Positions 1 through 9,373 of a DNA stretch of 37,614 nt are shown piece by piece. How positions within the stretch are numbered: position 1 is the first letter of the stretch; each line of letters starts with the position of its first letter. Source of the stretch: Bacteroidota bacterium (GTDB lineage: Bacteria; Bacteroidota; Bacteroidia; Palsa-965). Location of the stretch: the NCBI GenBank assembly GCA_021299855.1, contig JAJTEY010000018.1, forward strand, positions 1-37,614. Direction: 5' to 3'. The notes under the pieces were generated by a model, which saw nothing but the letters and a program-made list of their open reading frames with translations, was not told the origin of the DNA and ran no database searches. A program made the translations under genes and the position numbers.

Positions 1-584
1 CGATCCTGATGATGCTGCCATGTATTACGCAATTCGTTAACACGCGCAGACGGCACTTGCCCAACTTCTCTCCAACGTGCTTGCAAGTCCTGCAACTTTT
101 CGAAAGCCTTATTCATGCTGTCGCTGGTTTCTGCCAACGCTTTCAGTTCATCAATTAGTTCCAGTTTCTTTTGCAAGTTTCTGTTTTGCTCAACCTCACG
201 CTGTCTGCGCTGATCAGCACGCTGCTGATTATACTTTCGCAATGATTCTTCAAACTCTTCCACAACCGCATCCGGTGCAGGTTCGAACGTATCATCAGCT
301 CCTTCTTTATTTTCTTCCCAATGACGACGCTTCGTCTCCATTTCTTCGCGCGCTAATTCACGGAAAAGCTCCTTCAATTTAGCTACCGTACCGCGCACGG
401 CATCAAGATCTGAACTAGTCAGACATTCTTTCATGCGGTTAAGTAGCTGTGTCTTGTCCCATCCCGTAAAGTCTTCTGCCTGCTGCACTTCTTCAGCGGC
501 TGCATCGTGTTCAGAAGTCATTACGGTTGCATTTTCATCGTGCAATTCCGGGTCCTGCGGTGAGTTCATCAGATTCTCGCTCAT
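1..584 (-). CDS. DUF349 domain protein (C-terminus outside window)
   Basis: The reverse strand reads open from an ATG at 584 to the window edge (194 codons visible). The first ~45 residues are acidic and low in complexity. A charged, probably coiled-coil stretch follows, rich in Glu, Lys, Arg and Gln. From about residue 157 the pattern LQxRWxxxGxVPxxxxxELxxxW matches the start of a DUF349 repeat. In Bacteroidota such proteins run to 400-650 residues with several DUF349 copies, so roughly the first third is seen. The molecular role of DUF349 is not firmly known. Promoter-like boxes and a hairpin precede the gene at 607-678. The family call is fairly secure; no function is assigned. Confidence 0.8.
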   Translation of the reverse strand, partial: MSENLMNSPQDPELHDENATVMTSEHDAAAEEVQQAEDFTGWDKTQLLNRMKECLTSSDLDAVRGTVAKLKELFRELAREEMETKRRHWEENKEGADDTFEPAPDAVVEEFEESLRKYNQQRADQRRQREVEQNRNLQKKLELIDELKALAETSDSMNKAFEKLQDLQARWREVGQVPSARVNELRNTWQHHQD

Positions 585-606
585 GTCGATTAGAATAAGA
601 ATGAAA

Positions 607-629
607 AACCTTGTCGTTTTGACAAGGTT
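607..629 (-). promoter_or_regulatory. Leader hairpin of the DUF349 gene
   Basis: AACCTTGTC (607-615) pairs perfectly with GACAAGGTT (621-629) around a five-base loop. It lies between the predicted promoter (651-678) and the ATG at 584, so it would be in the 5' untranslated leader. It has no U-tract, so it may be an mRNA-stability or regulatory hairpin, or an operator. Confidence 0.4.
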
Positions 630-650
630 AGATTACATTTTAGTTATGAG

Positions 651-678
651 CAAAAATACGTTTTTTTCATTCAAACAA
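651..678 (-). promoter_or_regulatory. Bacteroidota-type promoter for the DUF349 gene
   Basis: On the minus strand a TTG (678-676) is followed after 17 bases by TATTTTTG (658-651), which fits the TAnnTTTG -7 element of the Bacteroidota housekeeping sigma factor. The predicted transcript would start near 644, giving a leader of about 60 bases. Confidence 0.5.
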
Positions 679-780
679 GGGAAATAACAACGTTAATCAA
701 AGATTAAAATTGACCGTAAAATCGGGTTTAGGCGTAAGGTTTAGTATCTTCACAGCTCTTAAAAATATAATTCCTTTATC

Positions 781-2148
781 ATGAGCACTACGATACAACG
801 TTCCGTAAAACATATAGAAAATTACGCTTTAGGAAAGTGGATAAGAGGAGCCGGTGAAGGTCAGGTATTGTATAATGCCATTACCGGAGATCCATACGCA
901 CTGGCAGGCAGCAAAGGTTTAGATTTTGCGGCGATGACCGATTATGCGCGTAAAGTAGGCGGGCCTAATTTGCGTAACATGACATTTCAGGAGCGAGGAA
1001 GAATGCTGCGTGCCTTAGCCTTGCATCTACTGAGTAAGAAAGATGAATTTTACGGAATTTCCTGGGCTACAGGTGCTACGAAAGTGGATAGTTGGGTAGA
1101 TATTGAAGGTGGAATCGGGAATTTATTTGCTTATGCTTCTTTACGCCGACAGTTTCCGAATGAAACATATTATGTGGATGGTGAAATTGCAAAACTCTCC
1201 AAGGGCAATACGTTTATCGGTCATCACATTTGTACACCAAAGCATGGTGTTGCAATGCACATCAATGCGTTCAATTTCCCGGTTTGGGGAATGCTTGAAA
1301 AAGTTGCAGTGAATTGGCTCGCAGGTGTTCCGGCAATCGTTAAACCTGCAACGTTAACTTCTTTTCTTACCGAAGCTGTAGTGCGTGAAATTGTTGCTTC
1401 GGGAATTTTACCGGAAGGTTCTTTACAACTGATATGCGGTTCTGCAAATGGCTTGCTCGATCATGCCATTAATCAGGATGTGGTAACATTTACCGGTTCG
1501 GCATCAACAGGACGCATGCTTAAATCGAATCCGACTATCATCAATGAATCTGTTCCTTTCAACATGGAAGCCGATTCTTTGAATTGTATCATTCTCGGTA
1601 ATCATGTAGAACCTGGGCATCCTGAATTTGACATATTCATCAAAGAAGTTGTTCGTGAAATGACTACAAAAGCAGGTCAAAAATGTACTGCTGTGCGTCG
1701 TATCATCGTTCCTGAAAATAAAATAGAAGCGGTTCGCGAGGCGTTAAATAAACGTTTGAGTCAAACTATCATCGGCGATCCGAATGTAGAAGGTGTGCGT
1801 ATGGGAAGTTTGGCAGGAATTTCTCAGCGACAGGAGGTGATGGAGAAATTAGAACAGCTTTCGAAGACCCAGAAAATGATCATCGGTGATTTCGAAAACT
1901 ACGAAGTGAAAGGAGCAGACAAAAATAAAGGCGCGTTTATGCCTCCTGTTGTTTTCCTGAATGAAAATCCGTTCAAAAATACCGATTGTCATGACATCGA
2001 AGCATTTGGTCCGGTGAGCACACTGATGCCTTATAAAACTGCAGATGAAGCTATCGAGTTAGCGCGTATGGGTAAAGGATCATTGGTTTCTTCAATTGTT
2101 ACAGCGAATACTGTGCTGCTCATATGCACGGACGTGTTCATATTTTGA
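781..2148 (+). CDS. PaaZ N-terminal fragment (aldehyde dehydrogenase domain)
   Basis: This is the 455-codon open frame holding the aldehyde dehydrogenase half of broken paaZ. The cofactor-site pattern [10 protein letters not shown] (about 235-244), Glu263 and Cys302 are intact, and the last ~12 residues after VTAN are out-of-frame sequence. The ATG at 781 begins a typical PaaZ N-terminus. If the frameshift is real, this product would lack the final dehydrogenase segment and the hydratase, and would probably fold poorly. The downstream open frame overlaps its end. Confidence 0.6.
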   Translation: MSTTIQRSVKHIENYALGKWIRGAGEGQVLYNAITGDPYALAGSKGLDFAAMTDYARKVGGPNLRNMTFQERGRMLRALALHLLSKKDEFYGISWATGATKVDSWVDIEGGIGNLFAYASLRRQFPNETYYVDGEIAKLSKGNTFIGHHICTPKHGVAMHINAFNFPVWGMLEKVAVNWLAGVPAIVKPATLTSFLTEAVVREIVASGILPEGSLQLICGSANGLLDHAINQDVVTFTGSASTGRMLKSNPTIINESVPFNMEADSLNCIILGNHVEPGHPEFDIFIKEVVREMTTKAGQKCTAVRRIIVPENKIEAVREALNKRLSQTIIGDPNVEGVRMGSLAGISQRQEVMEKLEQLSKTQKMIIGDFENYEVKGADKNKGAFMPPVVFLNENPFKNTDCHDIEAFGPVSTLMPYKTADEAIELARMGKGSLVSSIVTANTVLLICTDVFIF

Positions 2149-2828
2149 ATGTAGACTGCGCGAAGGAAAGTACAGGACATGGTTCTCCAATGCCTTTATT
2201 GGTGCATGGCGGACCGGGTCGTGCAGGTGGAGGCGAAGAAATGGGTGGCAAACGCGGCGTGATGCATTACTTACAACGCACGGCTATTCAAGGTTCTCCG
2301 GACATGCTAACCGCGGTTACTAATCAATATATGTACGGTGCGAAATATGTGGAGAAAGATGTGCATCCTTTCCGTCAATATTTTGAAGATCTGGAAATCG
2401 GCGAAACAGTAATTACAGCGAAACATACAGTAACAGAAACTGATATCACTAATTTCGCTAACGTAAGCGGTGATAATTTTTACGCACACATGGATGCAAC
2501 ATCGCTGGAAGGAACGATTTTCGAACGTCGCGTAGCACACGGCTATTTCATCTTGTCCAAAGCTGCAGGGCTTTTTGTTGATCCGAAAAAAGGACCTGTA
2601 TTATTAAATTACGGTATCGATGAATGTCGTTTCACGAAGCCTGTATATCCGGGAGCAACAATTGGCGTGCGTTTTACGTGCAAGGAAAAAATTGAGCAGG
2701 AGAAGAAAAATGCGGATGATATTGCAAAAGGAATTGTAAAGTGGTTAGTGGATGTATATGATGAAACCGGGGAAACCGTTGCCATCGCCACAATTTTAAC
2801 CATGGTAAAAAAACGTAATCAGGAATAA
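2124..2828 (+). CDS. PaaZ C-terminal fragment (MaoC-like hydratase domain)
   Basis: This open frame of 234 codons starts at an ATG within the conserved PaaZ linker ([30 protein letters not shown]) and continues through the R-specific hydratase domain. The hydratase motif [10 protein letters not shown] has Asp117 and His122 in this fragment's numbering, followed by [14 protein letters not shown]. It could be translated alone from the internal ATG, but the first ~70 residues belong to the dehydrogenase half. It ends one base before the next gene at 2830, as expected for an operon partner. Confidence 0.6.
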   Translation: MHGRVHILNVDCAKESTGHGSPMPLLVHGGPGRAGGGEEMGGKRGVMHYLQRTAIQGSPDMLTAVTNQYMYGAKYVEKDVHPFRQYFEDLEIGETVITAKHTVTETDITNFANVSGDNFYAHMDATSLEGTIFERRVAHGYFILSKAAGLFVDPKKGPVLLNYGIDECRFTKPVYPGATIGVRFTCKEKIEQEKKNADDIAKGIVKWLVDVYDETGETVAIATILTMVKKRNQE

Positions 2829-2829
2829 T

Positions 2830-3327
2830 ATGGGTCAGAGCATAAGTACCTTACGCGACATGATGAATGCTACCCGCAACATTGCGACCGATTATATCAA
2901 GAAATTAGAAGGAAAAGATGTTCGTCAATCTTTTGAAGTAAATGGCGTGCAGCTCAATTCCGCCTATTGGTTGATTGGGCACATGGCGTGGGCACAAAAT
3001 AATTTGATCATTCGCTCATTCGGCGGACCTAATCCTGAAGTGAAATGGTTAAAACATTTCGGCATGGGAAAGACGCATCAAGAAGCTCTGGATAATGGAC
3101 CATCTTGGGAAGAATTAATGGAAGGATTTCACAAAGTTCATGAAGTAGCCATGAATCATTTAAGTACCTTGAATGACGACACATTGGAGGAAGACAATTT
3201 ATTGAATTGGGAAGTGATGCATTCAAAATCGAAAGGAGCAACACTGACGCATCACATTCGTCACGAAGGAATGCACGTGGGTCACTTAGGTTGGATTGCC
3301 AAATTGCATGGCATTCCCGGAATTTAA
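2830..3327 (+). CDS. DinB-like (DinB_2) family protein
   Basis: This 165-residue helical protein has the DinB/YfiT-like metal-site pattern: a central GHMAW His (about residue 51) and a C-terminal HHIRHEGMHVGHLGW cluster that would supply the other metal-binding histidines. DinB-family four-helix-bundle proteins include thiol transferases and maleylpyruvate isomerases, and many are of unknown function. The ATG follows the broken paaZ stop by one base, so the two are probably cotranscribed. The substrate is unknown. It converges on panB with only a 3-base gap and no visible terminator. Confidence 0.75.
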   Translation: MGQSISTLRDMMNATRNIATDYIKKLEGKDVRQSFEVNGVQLNSAYWLIGHMAWAQNNLIIRSFGGPNPEVKWLKHFGMGKTHQEALDNGPSWEELMEGFHKVHEVAMNHLSTLNDDTLEEDNLLNWEVMHSKSKGATLTHHIRHEGMHVGHLGWIAKLHGIPGI

Positions 3328-3330
3328 AAT

Positions 3331-4149
3331 TTAGTATTGCTCGTTATCGTTGGGGAAGTCACGACTTTTTACATCTGTGATGTATTGCCCGACTGCGCCA
3401 TTGATAACTTCATATAGATTCAGGTAACGACGTAAAAAACGCGGGCTGAATTCTTTGGTTAATCCTACCATATCGTGGAAGACCAAAACCTGTCCATCCA
3501 CGCCGTTTCCTGCACCAATTCCTATTACCGGAATTTGCACAGCCTCCGCAACTTGCTTGGCCAATTTTGCAGGAATTTTTTCTAGGACGATAGCGAAACA
3601 TCCGGCATCTTCCAAAATCCTGGCATCCTCCAAAAGGCGTTGTGCTTCCGCTTCTTCTTTGGCTCGAACGGTATACGTTCCAAATTTATAAATCGATTGC
3701 GGCGTAAGTCCAAGGTGTCCCATTACCGGAATTCCTGCGGTGAGAATACGCTGAATGCTTTCTGCCACTTCTCTTCCACCCTCTAATTTCACGGCGTGCG
3801 CACCGGATTCTTTCATGATACGAATTGCAGAATTCAATGCTTCTTTTGAATTGCCTTGATAAGAACCAAAAGGTAAATCAACAATAATCAGTGCACGATC
3901 AACAGCGCGTACCACACTTGATGCGTGATAGATCATTTGATCCAAGGTAATGGGCAAAGTTGTTTCATGTCCGGCCATTACGTTCGAAGCCGAATCACCA
4001 ACAAGAATTACATCAACACCTGCAGCGTCTACGATCTTCGCCATGGTATAATCATAGGCGGTTAACATCGCTATTTTTTCGCCACTGCGCTTCATTTCCA
4101 AAAGCACATGTGTCGTCACCTTCTTAAATTCTTTCTTGTGTATAGACAT
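3331..4149 (-). CDS. panB: 3-methyl-2-oxobutanoate hydroxymethyltransferase
   Basis: PanB transfers a hydroxymethyl group from 5,10-methylene-tetrahydrofolate to alpha-ketoisovalerate to make ketopantoate, the first committed step to pantothenate and CoA. The 272 residues match the family's usual length and show its hallmarks. These are [26 protein letters not shown] near the N-terminus (metal-binding Asp in GDS), [11 protein letters not shown], and IGIGAG with the preceding catalytic-region [10 protein letters not shown]. The gene lies 37 bases after the Rieske gene. A TAGCTTTG box upstream suggests it also has its own promoter. No panC or panD is nearby. Confidence 0.96.
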   Translation of the reverse strand: MSIHKKEFKKVTTHVLLEMKRSGEKIAMLTAYDYTMAKIVDAAGVDVILVGDSASNVMAGHETTLPITLDQMIYHASSVVRAVDRALIIVDLPFGSYQGNSKEALNSAIRIMKESGAHAVKLEGGREVAESIQRILTAGIPVMGHLGLTPQSIYKFGTYTVRAKEEAEAQRLLEDARILEDAGCFAIVLEKIPAKLAKQVAEAVQIPVIGIGAGNGVDGQVLVFHDMVGLTKEFSPRFLRRYLNLYEVINGAVGQYITDVKSRDFPNDNEQY

Positions 4150-4168
4150 GATAATAAATGATAGAAAA

Positions 4169-4176
4169 CAAAGCTA
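4169..4176 (-). promoter_or_regulatory. -7 box (TAGCTTTG) upstream of panB
   Basis: The minus strand reads TAGCTTTG 20 bases before the panB start codon, a full match to TAnnTTTG. No clear TTG lies at the -33 position, so the call rests on the -7 box alone. Confidence 0.4.
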
Positions 4177-4186
4177 CCTGAAAAAA

Positions 4187-4540
4187 TTAAGATTTAAACC
4201 AGCCCCACTCTGTGCGCTCAAATCCTATATACCAGCCGTCTTCCCTTAATTCCACAGGAAAAGTGCGCATAACGCCGCCCTGCGTGAGTGCTCGTCCGGT
4301 TTTCAAATCAAATGCAAATCGATGTAAAGGACAAACGATCGCTTTCCCGTCTGCGGTGCATTTGCCTCTCGACAATTCAAATCCGTTATGAGGACAACGA
4401 TCTTCGAATGCATAAATGCCTTCATCGTTGCGAACGACAGCAACTTTTTTCCCTCCGATATATCTTATGACAGGTTCGATGGTAAACTCTTCCGTTTCGC
4501 TCGGAGCCAGAAAAATCCATTGAATAACCTTTCGAAACAT
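4187..4540 (-). CDS. Rieske [2Fe-2S] ferredoxin-like protein
   Basis: This small 117-residue protein has one Rieske domain. Cys49-Pro-His51 and Cys70-Pro-Leu-His73 form the CxH...CxxH ligand set for a [2Fe-2S] cluster. Overall it resembles small soluble Rieske ferredoxins and the small subunit of nitrite reductases. It has no transmembrane anchor, so it is probably a cytoplasmic electron carrier or a regulatory subunit whose partner is not visible here. It starts 3 bases after the upstream M61-like gene's stop, so the two are likely cotranscribed. Confidence 0.88.
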   Translation of the reverse strand: MFRKVIQWIFLAPSETEEFTIEPVIRYIGGKKVAVVRNDEGIYAFEDRCPHNGFELSRGKCTADGKAIVCPLHRFAFDLKTGRALTQGGVMRTFPVELREDGWYIGFERTEWGWFKS

Positions 4541-4543
4541 TGA

Positions 4544-6403
4544 TCACCAATAAGGATTAAAAATCCTGTTATTCAGCAGCAATGCGTCCTCAGAACATGC
4601 AGGATCATCAGTGATATAGTGATCAACGAGAATCTCGCGAATCATCGGCTCTCCCGTTTCTTCAGCATTTACATTGTTACGGATATATTGCACCTTCAAT
4701 TCTACTCCTTTTTGCGGATGATACAATGGAAACAATGCCTGATCAAAATTATCAGCTGCTACTAACACATTATTCACCGCAATCAAACGATCTCCTCGTT
4801 TCAATCCAAGTACATTATTCGCGTCTACCATATTCACAAAAAATGCATCTGCTTTATTATCGTAATAAACACCTATACGCCCGAACGTTAACACAGTATT
4901 AATGCCGGAAGGTGAATATGCCCAACCAATTTTGTTCAACATCTTAATCAACGGAAAAGACCTATTGTTCACAACCAAGTCTTTTGCAAGGTTGGCAACT
5001 TCGGATCCTGCGAATCGAGTGATATAGCGCATCAAGGAATCGGGATAATAGGTCTCCAAAGAGTCGTTCAAATAAGCGACAAACTCGCGAAGACCATGTT
5101 TACCACCCGATCTTTCGGTCATTTCAATATCCAGCAACAAGCACGCTATCGTTGCTTTGGCCCGCACTTGCTCCCGCATTATCGGTTGTTCCAAATAACC
5201 GGAAACTTTTCTTCGATCACTGAGAACAACAGCACTTGCTTTCTGCGACACACGAATTTTAGCACTAACAACAGCCATGAATTCCGATTGATTGACGAGC
5301 GAATCTCGTATGTCTGCTAACCAACTGAAGTACGATTTTGTACCTTCAGAGAACCACCATGCAGATGAAACTTGAGGCTGCAGATAATTACCTGTAGCGC
5401 ATGATTTATAGCAATCCAGTGGAGCCCATGCACGCAACATATCACCGAAAGTTTCCTGTTGCAATATCTCCATAAAAGCGTCTTCATCCTGCAACTCCGA
5501 AAAAAAATAAATAGCACCTGAACGCGATGCATTACCTCTATAATTTCCGAAACGTGTCAATGGACTATCAGCAGAGGCAAAATAAAATATCATTTTATAA
5601 ACCGGTAAATTCCCAAGAGACATAAAACGCGTCACAGCATTGACTTCAGCAGCAACTAATCTTCGCACATGGCGCGCTGTTATTGCCCCACTTTCCGAGT
5701 ACACAGCTAATTGAACGTATGTATTACCGGCCATAAAACCAATAGTATCGGCAGCGCAGACCATAACCGGATTTGACAACATTTCGTCATATGAATTCGC
5801 AGTAAATTCACTTTTTATAGCAGTTGTTACAACAGGCAGCATCGCAGTCTGTGGTTGCAATCCAGCCGGATGATGAATAGTGAGCCGATACGGGATTTTA
5901 CTGAAACCTTCAATATAACCATAGATAAATGCGTGATTCAGCAAGAAGTTCTTACCCGCTTCAAAATTTGTGCCTAAGGATTGAATTATAAAGACGTTCT
6001 TATTTTTATCAGCGAGTGTGTCATCCCAAGTATCATCTACATAGTACTCAATTTTACGCAATGTCGCACCGCTTCTCAATTTCATCTGAACGGTATTTTT
6101 ACCTTTTTTCTTTACCTTGAGAGGATAACCTCGATCATCAAGCGCATAAAACCGGTGCACGAATCTTAATGCATTTACCTTTCCGCTGATGCTAGGTAAA
6201 TAATCAGGAAGAACATAATTGATCACTCGAGCCTGAACCGCCGGTGTTAGAATAGTTACGGTAACACGGTCTTTATCTGTAGTTACATTTTGTAAATCCA
6301 AAGAAACATGAAATTCACCTCCGTGTCCTGCTATAGCTTGAACAGAAAGTACACTCAGTACCAGTATGTACAAAACATTGAGGAGGATTTTTTTTGTTGT
6401 CAT
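4544..6403 (-). CDS. Secreted M61-like protein with PDZ domain, zinc motif lost
   Basis: The layout is that of M61 glycyl-aminopeptidase-like proteins: signal peptide, N-terminal beta-sandwich, peptidase-like domain and a C-terminal PDZ-like domain (GLKRGDRLIAVNN). I chose the ATG at 6403, which starts directly on a clean signal peptide (MTTKKILLNV...AIAG). A start at 6460 would add 19 residues ahead of it and gives 638 aa. In the 638-aa numbering, the place where Bacteroidota M61 proteins have HEFFH reads QETFG (Q335-G339). The downstream Glu region (SEGTKSYF, E372) and the following helix are kept. Both zinc His residues are therefore absent and the protein is probably not an active metallopeptidase. 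It is likely periplasmic or surface-located. The Rieske gene follows at 3 bases. Confidence 0.7.
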   Translation of the reverse strand: MTTKKILLNVLYILVLSVLSVQAIAGHGGEFHVSLDLQNVTTDKDRVTVTILTPAVQARVINYVLPDYLPSISGKVNALRFVHRFYALDDRGYPLKVKKKGKNTVQMKLRSGATLRKIEYYVDDTWDDTLADKNKNVFIIQSLGTNFEAGKNFLLNHAFIYGYIEGFSKIPYRLTIHHPAGLQPQTAMLPVVTTAIKSEFTANSYDEMLSNPVMVCAADTIGFMAGNTYVQLAVYSESGAITARHVRRLVAAEVNAVTRFMSLGNLPVYKMIFYFASADSPLTRFGNYRGNASRSGAIYFFSELQDEDAFMEILQQETFGDMLRAWAPLDCYKSCATGNYLQPQVSSAWWFSEGTKSYFSWLADIRDSLVNQSEFMAVVSAKIRVSQKASAVVLSDRRKVSGYLEQPIMREQVRAKATIACLLLDIEMTERSGGKHGLREFVAYLNDSLETYYPDSLMRYITRFAGSEVANLAKDLVVNNRSFPLIKMLNKIGWAYSPSGINTVLTFGRIGVYYDNKADAFFVNMVDANNVLGLKRGDRLIAVNNVLVAADNFDQALFPLYHPQKGVELKVQYIRNNVNAEETGEPMIREILVDHYITDDPACSEDALLLNNRIFNPYW

Positions 6404-6568
6404 CGGATTGATGAAATTACACAAATTGTATAAACAAGAAAGGCAAGCAGACTTGTTCAACTCATTTAGAAAAACGAAATAAAGAAAAATTTGGTGCCAT
6501 TTAAAATTACAACTTCATTCACAATACATGGAAATACTTCAGCATAATTCAATTATTCAAAATACATG

Positions 6569-7513
6569 TTATCGATTCTTGAGATAATTGATAATATTCT
6601 GTTCTACACGTTGTTCTATATTCTCAGCAGTTGTTCTATTAAACGTGCTCCCGGTTACTTTTTCAAATAATTCAGTGTAACGCTGAGTCACCAAATTCAC
6701 AAAATCATCCGTCATTAACGGAACCGACTGACCTTCTTTACCCATAAAACCATTTTCAATCAACCACTGTCGCACGAATTCCTTACTTAACTGACGCTGC
6801 GCCTCTCCGCGTTCCTGGCGTTCTTCGTAACCATCAGCATAAAAATATCGGGACGAATCCGGCGTGTGAATTTCATCCATCAAATAAATGATTCCGTTGG
6901 CTTTTCCGAACTCGTACTTCGTATCTACCAAAATCAATCCACGTTCACGTGCCATTTCCTGGCCACGCATATATAAAGCACGTGTATACTTTTCCAGCTG
7001 CTCATAATCCGCACGGCTAACAATACCACGATTAATAATTTCCTCTTTGGAAATATCTTCATCGTGCCCAACAGCAGCTTTGGTTGTTGGTGTGATTATC
7101 GGTTCCGGAAATGGATCACTTTCGCGCAATCCTTCCGGCATGCGTACACCGCAAATTACACGTTTCCCCGATTGATATACGCGCCAAGCATGCCCACTCA
7201 GGTACCCGCGAATGACCATTTCAACTTTGAACGGCTCACACTTAATTCCGACAGTAACATTAGGATCCGGAACAGCCAACACCCAATTCGGAACAATATC
7301 AGCAGTAGCTTTCAAAAAATGTGCGGCAACCTGGTTCAACACTTGTCCTTTAAAAGGAATGCCACGTGGCAAAACAACGTCAAATGCTGAAATCCGATCA
7401 GACGCCACCATCACCAAAAGTTCATCATTGATCGTGTAAACATCACGCACCTTGCCTTTGTAAAACGCTGTTTGCCCGGGTAAATTGAAATGTGTTCCTG
7501 TTAATGCGCTCAT
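6569..7513 (-). CDS. purC: Phosphoribosylaminoimidazole-succinocarboxamide synthase
   Basis: PurC (SAICAR synthetase) joins CAIR and aspartate with ATP in purine synthesis. The 314 residues match the longer form common in Bacteroidota and yeast. Visible motifs are [11 protein letters not shown] at the N-terminus (ATP-binding loop), [33 protein letters not shown], and the C-terminal half with LVDTKYEFG and [11 protein letters not shown]. The ATG lies 1 base after the phoH stop, so phoH-purC form an operon. No other pur genes are present here. Confidence 0.97.
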   Translation of the reverse strand: MSALTGTHFNLPGQTAFYKGKVRDVYTINDELLVMVASDRISAFDVVLPRGIPFKGQVLNQVAAHFLKATADIVPNWVLAVPDPNVTVGIKCEPFKVEMVIRGYLSGHAWRVYQSGKRVICGVRMPEGLRESDPFPEPIITPTTKAAVGHDEDISKEEIINRGIVSRADYEQLEKYTRALYMRGQEMARERGLILVDTKYEFGKANGIIYLMDEIHTPDSSRYFYADGYEERQERGEAQRQLSKEFVRQWLIENGFMGKEGQSVPLMTDDFVNLVTQRYTELFEKVTGSTFNRTTAENIEQRVEQNIINYLKNR

Positions 7514-7514
7514 G

Positions 7515-8501
7515 TTATTTTTTTAAAGTATCGTAAATTTCTATGATTCGTTTTACCAATCGATGACGGATAACATCGCGATTATCCAAATACACAAATT
7601 CAATTCCTTCTGTCCCAGGCAATACTTTGATCGCCTGCAACAATCCGCTGGGTTGGTTTCGCGGAAGATCAACCTGAGTAACATCGCCCGTGATGACAAA
7701 TTTGGCAGTTGGACCCATTCGAGTAAGAAACATTTTTAGTTGACTCTCCGTTGCATTCTGTGCCTCGTCCAGAATTACAAATGCATTGTCCAACGTGCGA
7801 CCGCGCATAAACGCCAAAGGTGCAATTTGAATTACATTGTTCTCGATGTAATTCCGCAACTTCTCTCCCGGAATCATTTCGTACAATGCGTCATACAATG
7901 GTTGTAAATACGGATCCAGCTTCTCTTTTAAGTCACCCGGTAAGAAACCCAGATTTTCTCCTGCTTCAACCGCAGGACGCGTTAAAATAATCTTTCGCAC
8001 TTCACGATTTCTTAATGCTCGTACAGCTAATGCTACAGCAGTGTATGTTTTACCTGTTCCCGCCGGTCCGATAGCGAAAACCATATCGTTCTTTTCGCAA
8101 GCTTCCACCAAACGATGTTGTCCAGAAGTTCGGGCTTTTACAATCAAGCCGTTGTTTCCGAAAACCAAAGCATCAGTCACTGCAACAGTAGTATCACCAC
8201 CAGCCCCAACGCCCATTACGTGCTCAATATTGGCTTCGGTGAGTGTTCCGTATTTTTCGAAATGCGCAATGAAAGCTGCAATCGCTGTTTCAAATCGTTT
8301 AATTTCTTCATCATCGCCTACTACTTTGATTTGATCGCCACGACCTACAATTTTCAACTTTCCGAAATACGATTTGATTTTTTGCAGCTTCACATCATTA
8401 ACGCCGTAAATCACAATCGGATCAACTCCTGAAATTATTACCTGTTTTTCTGCCAATGTACACGTGTGTTTAAAGTGTCTTATAAACATTCGCATTTTCA
8501 A
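7515..8501 (-). CDS. PhoH family ATPase (PhoH-like protein)
   Basis: PhoH-like proteins are P-loop NTPases related to superfamily 1 helicases, associated with RNA metabolism and stress. The 328 residues contain an N-terminal KH-like region (about 20-95). The PhoH domain follows, with Walker A GPAGTGKT (145-152), the motif [17 protein letters not shown], Walker B-like VILDEAQN, and the ending [11 protein letters not shown]. The reading frame opens with [10 protein letters not shown]. The family usually begins close to [19 protein letters not shown], so a slightly later start is possible. A 13-base palindrome (TCAGGA-G-TCCTGA, 8506-8518) sits just upstream of the start codon. Confidence 0.92.
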   Translation of the reverse strand: MKMRMFIRHFKHTCTLAEKQVIISGVDPIVIYGVNDVKLQKIKSYFGKLKIVGRGDQIKVVGDDEEIKRFETAIAAFIAHFEKYGTLTEANIEHVMGVGAGGDTTVAVTDALVFGNNGLIVKARTSGQHRLVEACEKNDMVFAIGPAGTGKTYTAVALAVRALRNREVRKIILTRPAVEAGENLGFLPGDLKEKLDPYLQPLYDALYEMIPGEKLRNYIENNVIQIAPLAFMRGRTLDNAFVILDEAQNATESQLKMFLTRMGPTAKFVITGDVTQVDLPRNQPSGLLQAIKVLPGTEGIEFVYLDNRDVIRHRLVKRIIEIYDTLKK

Positions 8502-8593
8502 AACATCAGGAGTCCTGAAACGGCGAACATGGTGTATTCCGATAATTTTGTCACAAAATAAACGGATTTTAGCAATCTGTAAGTTTTCGGAAC

Positions 8594-9373
8594 ATGGGAA
8601 AAATCATCACGCTAACTACCGACCTTGGCCTTCGTGACCCTTACGTTCCTGCAACTAAAGGTTTTATCCTTCGTCATCTACCCGATGTTCAAGTGATAGA
8701 TCTTTCCCACACCGTAAAACCATTTGACATCGCGCAAGCCGCGTGGATGGTGCGTTATGCGCATCGCGAGTTTCCCGATGACACCGTACATCTCATCACG
8801 GTTGGTGGTACAATTTCTAAAAAGTTTAACCATGTTTTGGTGCGTTACCATAACCAATGGATGATGGGTTGTGATAACGGAATTTTTTCTTTGATCACCG
8901 AAGAAGAGCCCGAACTGATTATCGAATTGTGCAAAGGAGGTGAAGAACCCGGTCCGCTAACTTTGAAAGATGTGTATGCTGCGGCGGCTGTTCGGCTGCT
9001 TTCAGGAACAGCAGCAATAGACCTTGGACCGCAGGCTGAACGTATTCAGCAGCTATTGCGACCAATTCATCCGCCGGAGTCGGATACACTGAAAGGATCT
9101 GTGGCTTATATAGACAGTTACGGAAATGTGATCACTGATATTTCCCGAGAACAATTTGCTCGCTTTGGGAAGAATTTACCGTTCGGTATTGAGTTGTTCG
9201 GAGATGAAATAACAACCATCAGTAAAAACTATTACGATGTTGCGGAAGGTGAAAAGCTGGCATTTTTTAATTCGGCCGGATATCTCGAAATTGCAATAAA
9301 CAAAGGCTCTGCAAGCGCTTTATTGAACATTAAAAGTTCTTTTGTCGTACGAATCCGATTTCAGGGACTATGA
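8594..9373 (+). CDS. SAM hydroxide adenosyltransferase-like protein (DUF62 fold)
   Basis: The 259 residues follow the DUF62/chlorinase-fluorinase family architecture. The N-terminal domain has TLTTDLGLRDPYV (6-18), DLSHTVKPFDI (36-46) and DNGIFS (94-99). The C-terminal beta-barrel has YIDSYGNVITDI and an SAGYLEIAINKGSA end. Classical members hydrolyse S-adenosylmethionine to adenosine and methionine using an Asp-Arg-His triad. Here the usual VDPGVG is TVGGTI with Gly71 at the Asp position, no Arg follows in the usual place, and the usual FHGRD stretch is TLKDV. The triad appears absent, so activity is uncertain. The ABM gene starts within its stop codon (ATGA). Confidence 0.8.
   Translation: MGKIITLTTDLGLRDPYVPATKGFILRHLPDVQVIDLSHTVKPFDIAQAAWMVRYAHREFPDDTVHLITVGGTISKKFNHVLVRYHNQWMMGCDNGIFSLITEEEPELIIELCKGGEEPGPLTLKDVYAAAAVRLLSGTAAIDLGPQAERIQQLLRPIHPPESDTLKGSVAYIDSYGNVITDISREQFARFGKNLPFGIELFGDEITTISKNYYDVAEGEKLAFFNSAGYLEIAINKGSASALLNIKSSFVVRIRFQGL

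Larger units (their letters stand above)
781..2828 (+). pseudogene. paaZ: paaZ, frameshifted: aldehyde dehydrogenase / oxepin-CoA hydrolase
   Basis: PaaZ is a two-domain enzyme of aerobic phenylacetate catabolism. A C-terminal MaoC-like hotdog domain hydrolyses oxepin-CoA and an N-terminal aldehyde dehydrogenase oxidises the semialdehyde. The first frame carries the dehydrogenase, with Glu263 (NMEADS) and Cys302 (AGQKCTAV) at the catalytic positions. It then runs into an early stop at 2148 after VTAN. The conserved linker (HGRVHILN...KESTGHGSP) and hydratase continue in another frame from about 2112. Compared with remembered E. coli PaaZ (681 aa), about 8 codons plus one base are missing between VTAN and CAAHMHGR. 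That is a deletion of about 25 nt, consistent with the required frame offset. No other paa genes are in the window. The lesion may be a real mutation or an assembly error. Confidence 0.8.

Noticed and set aside
433-687. Plus-strand open frame opposite the start of the DUF349 gene
   Set aside because: No recognisable domain, Ser/Cys-rich antisense composition, and it crosses the predicted DUF349 promoter.
6404-6460. Longer start for the M61-like protein (19 extra residues)
   Set aside because: The extra residues push the signal peptide away from the N-terminus; the ATG at 6403 gives a standard one. Not excluded.
8506-8518. 13-base palindrome TCAGGA-G-TCCTGA just before phoH
   Set aside because: Too short and single to call an operator; it does not recur elsewhere in the window as far as I could see.
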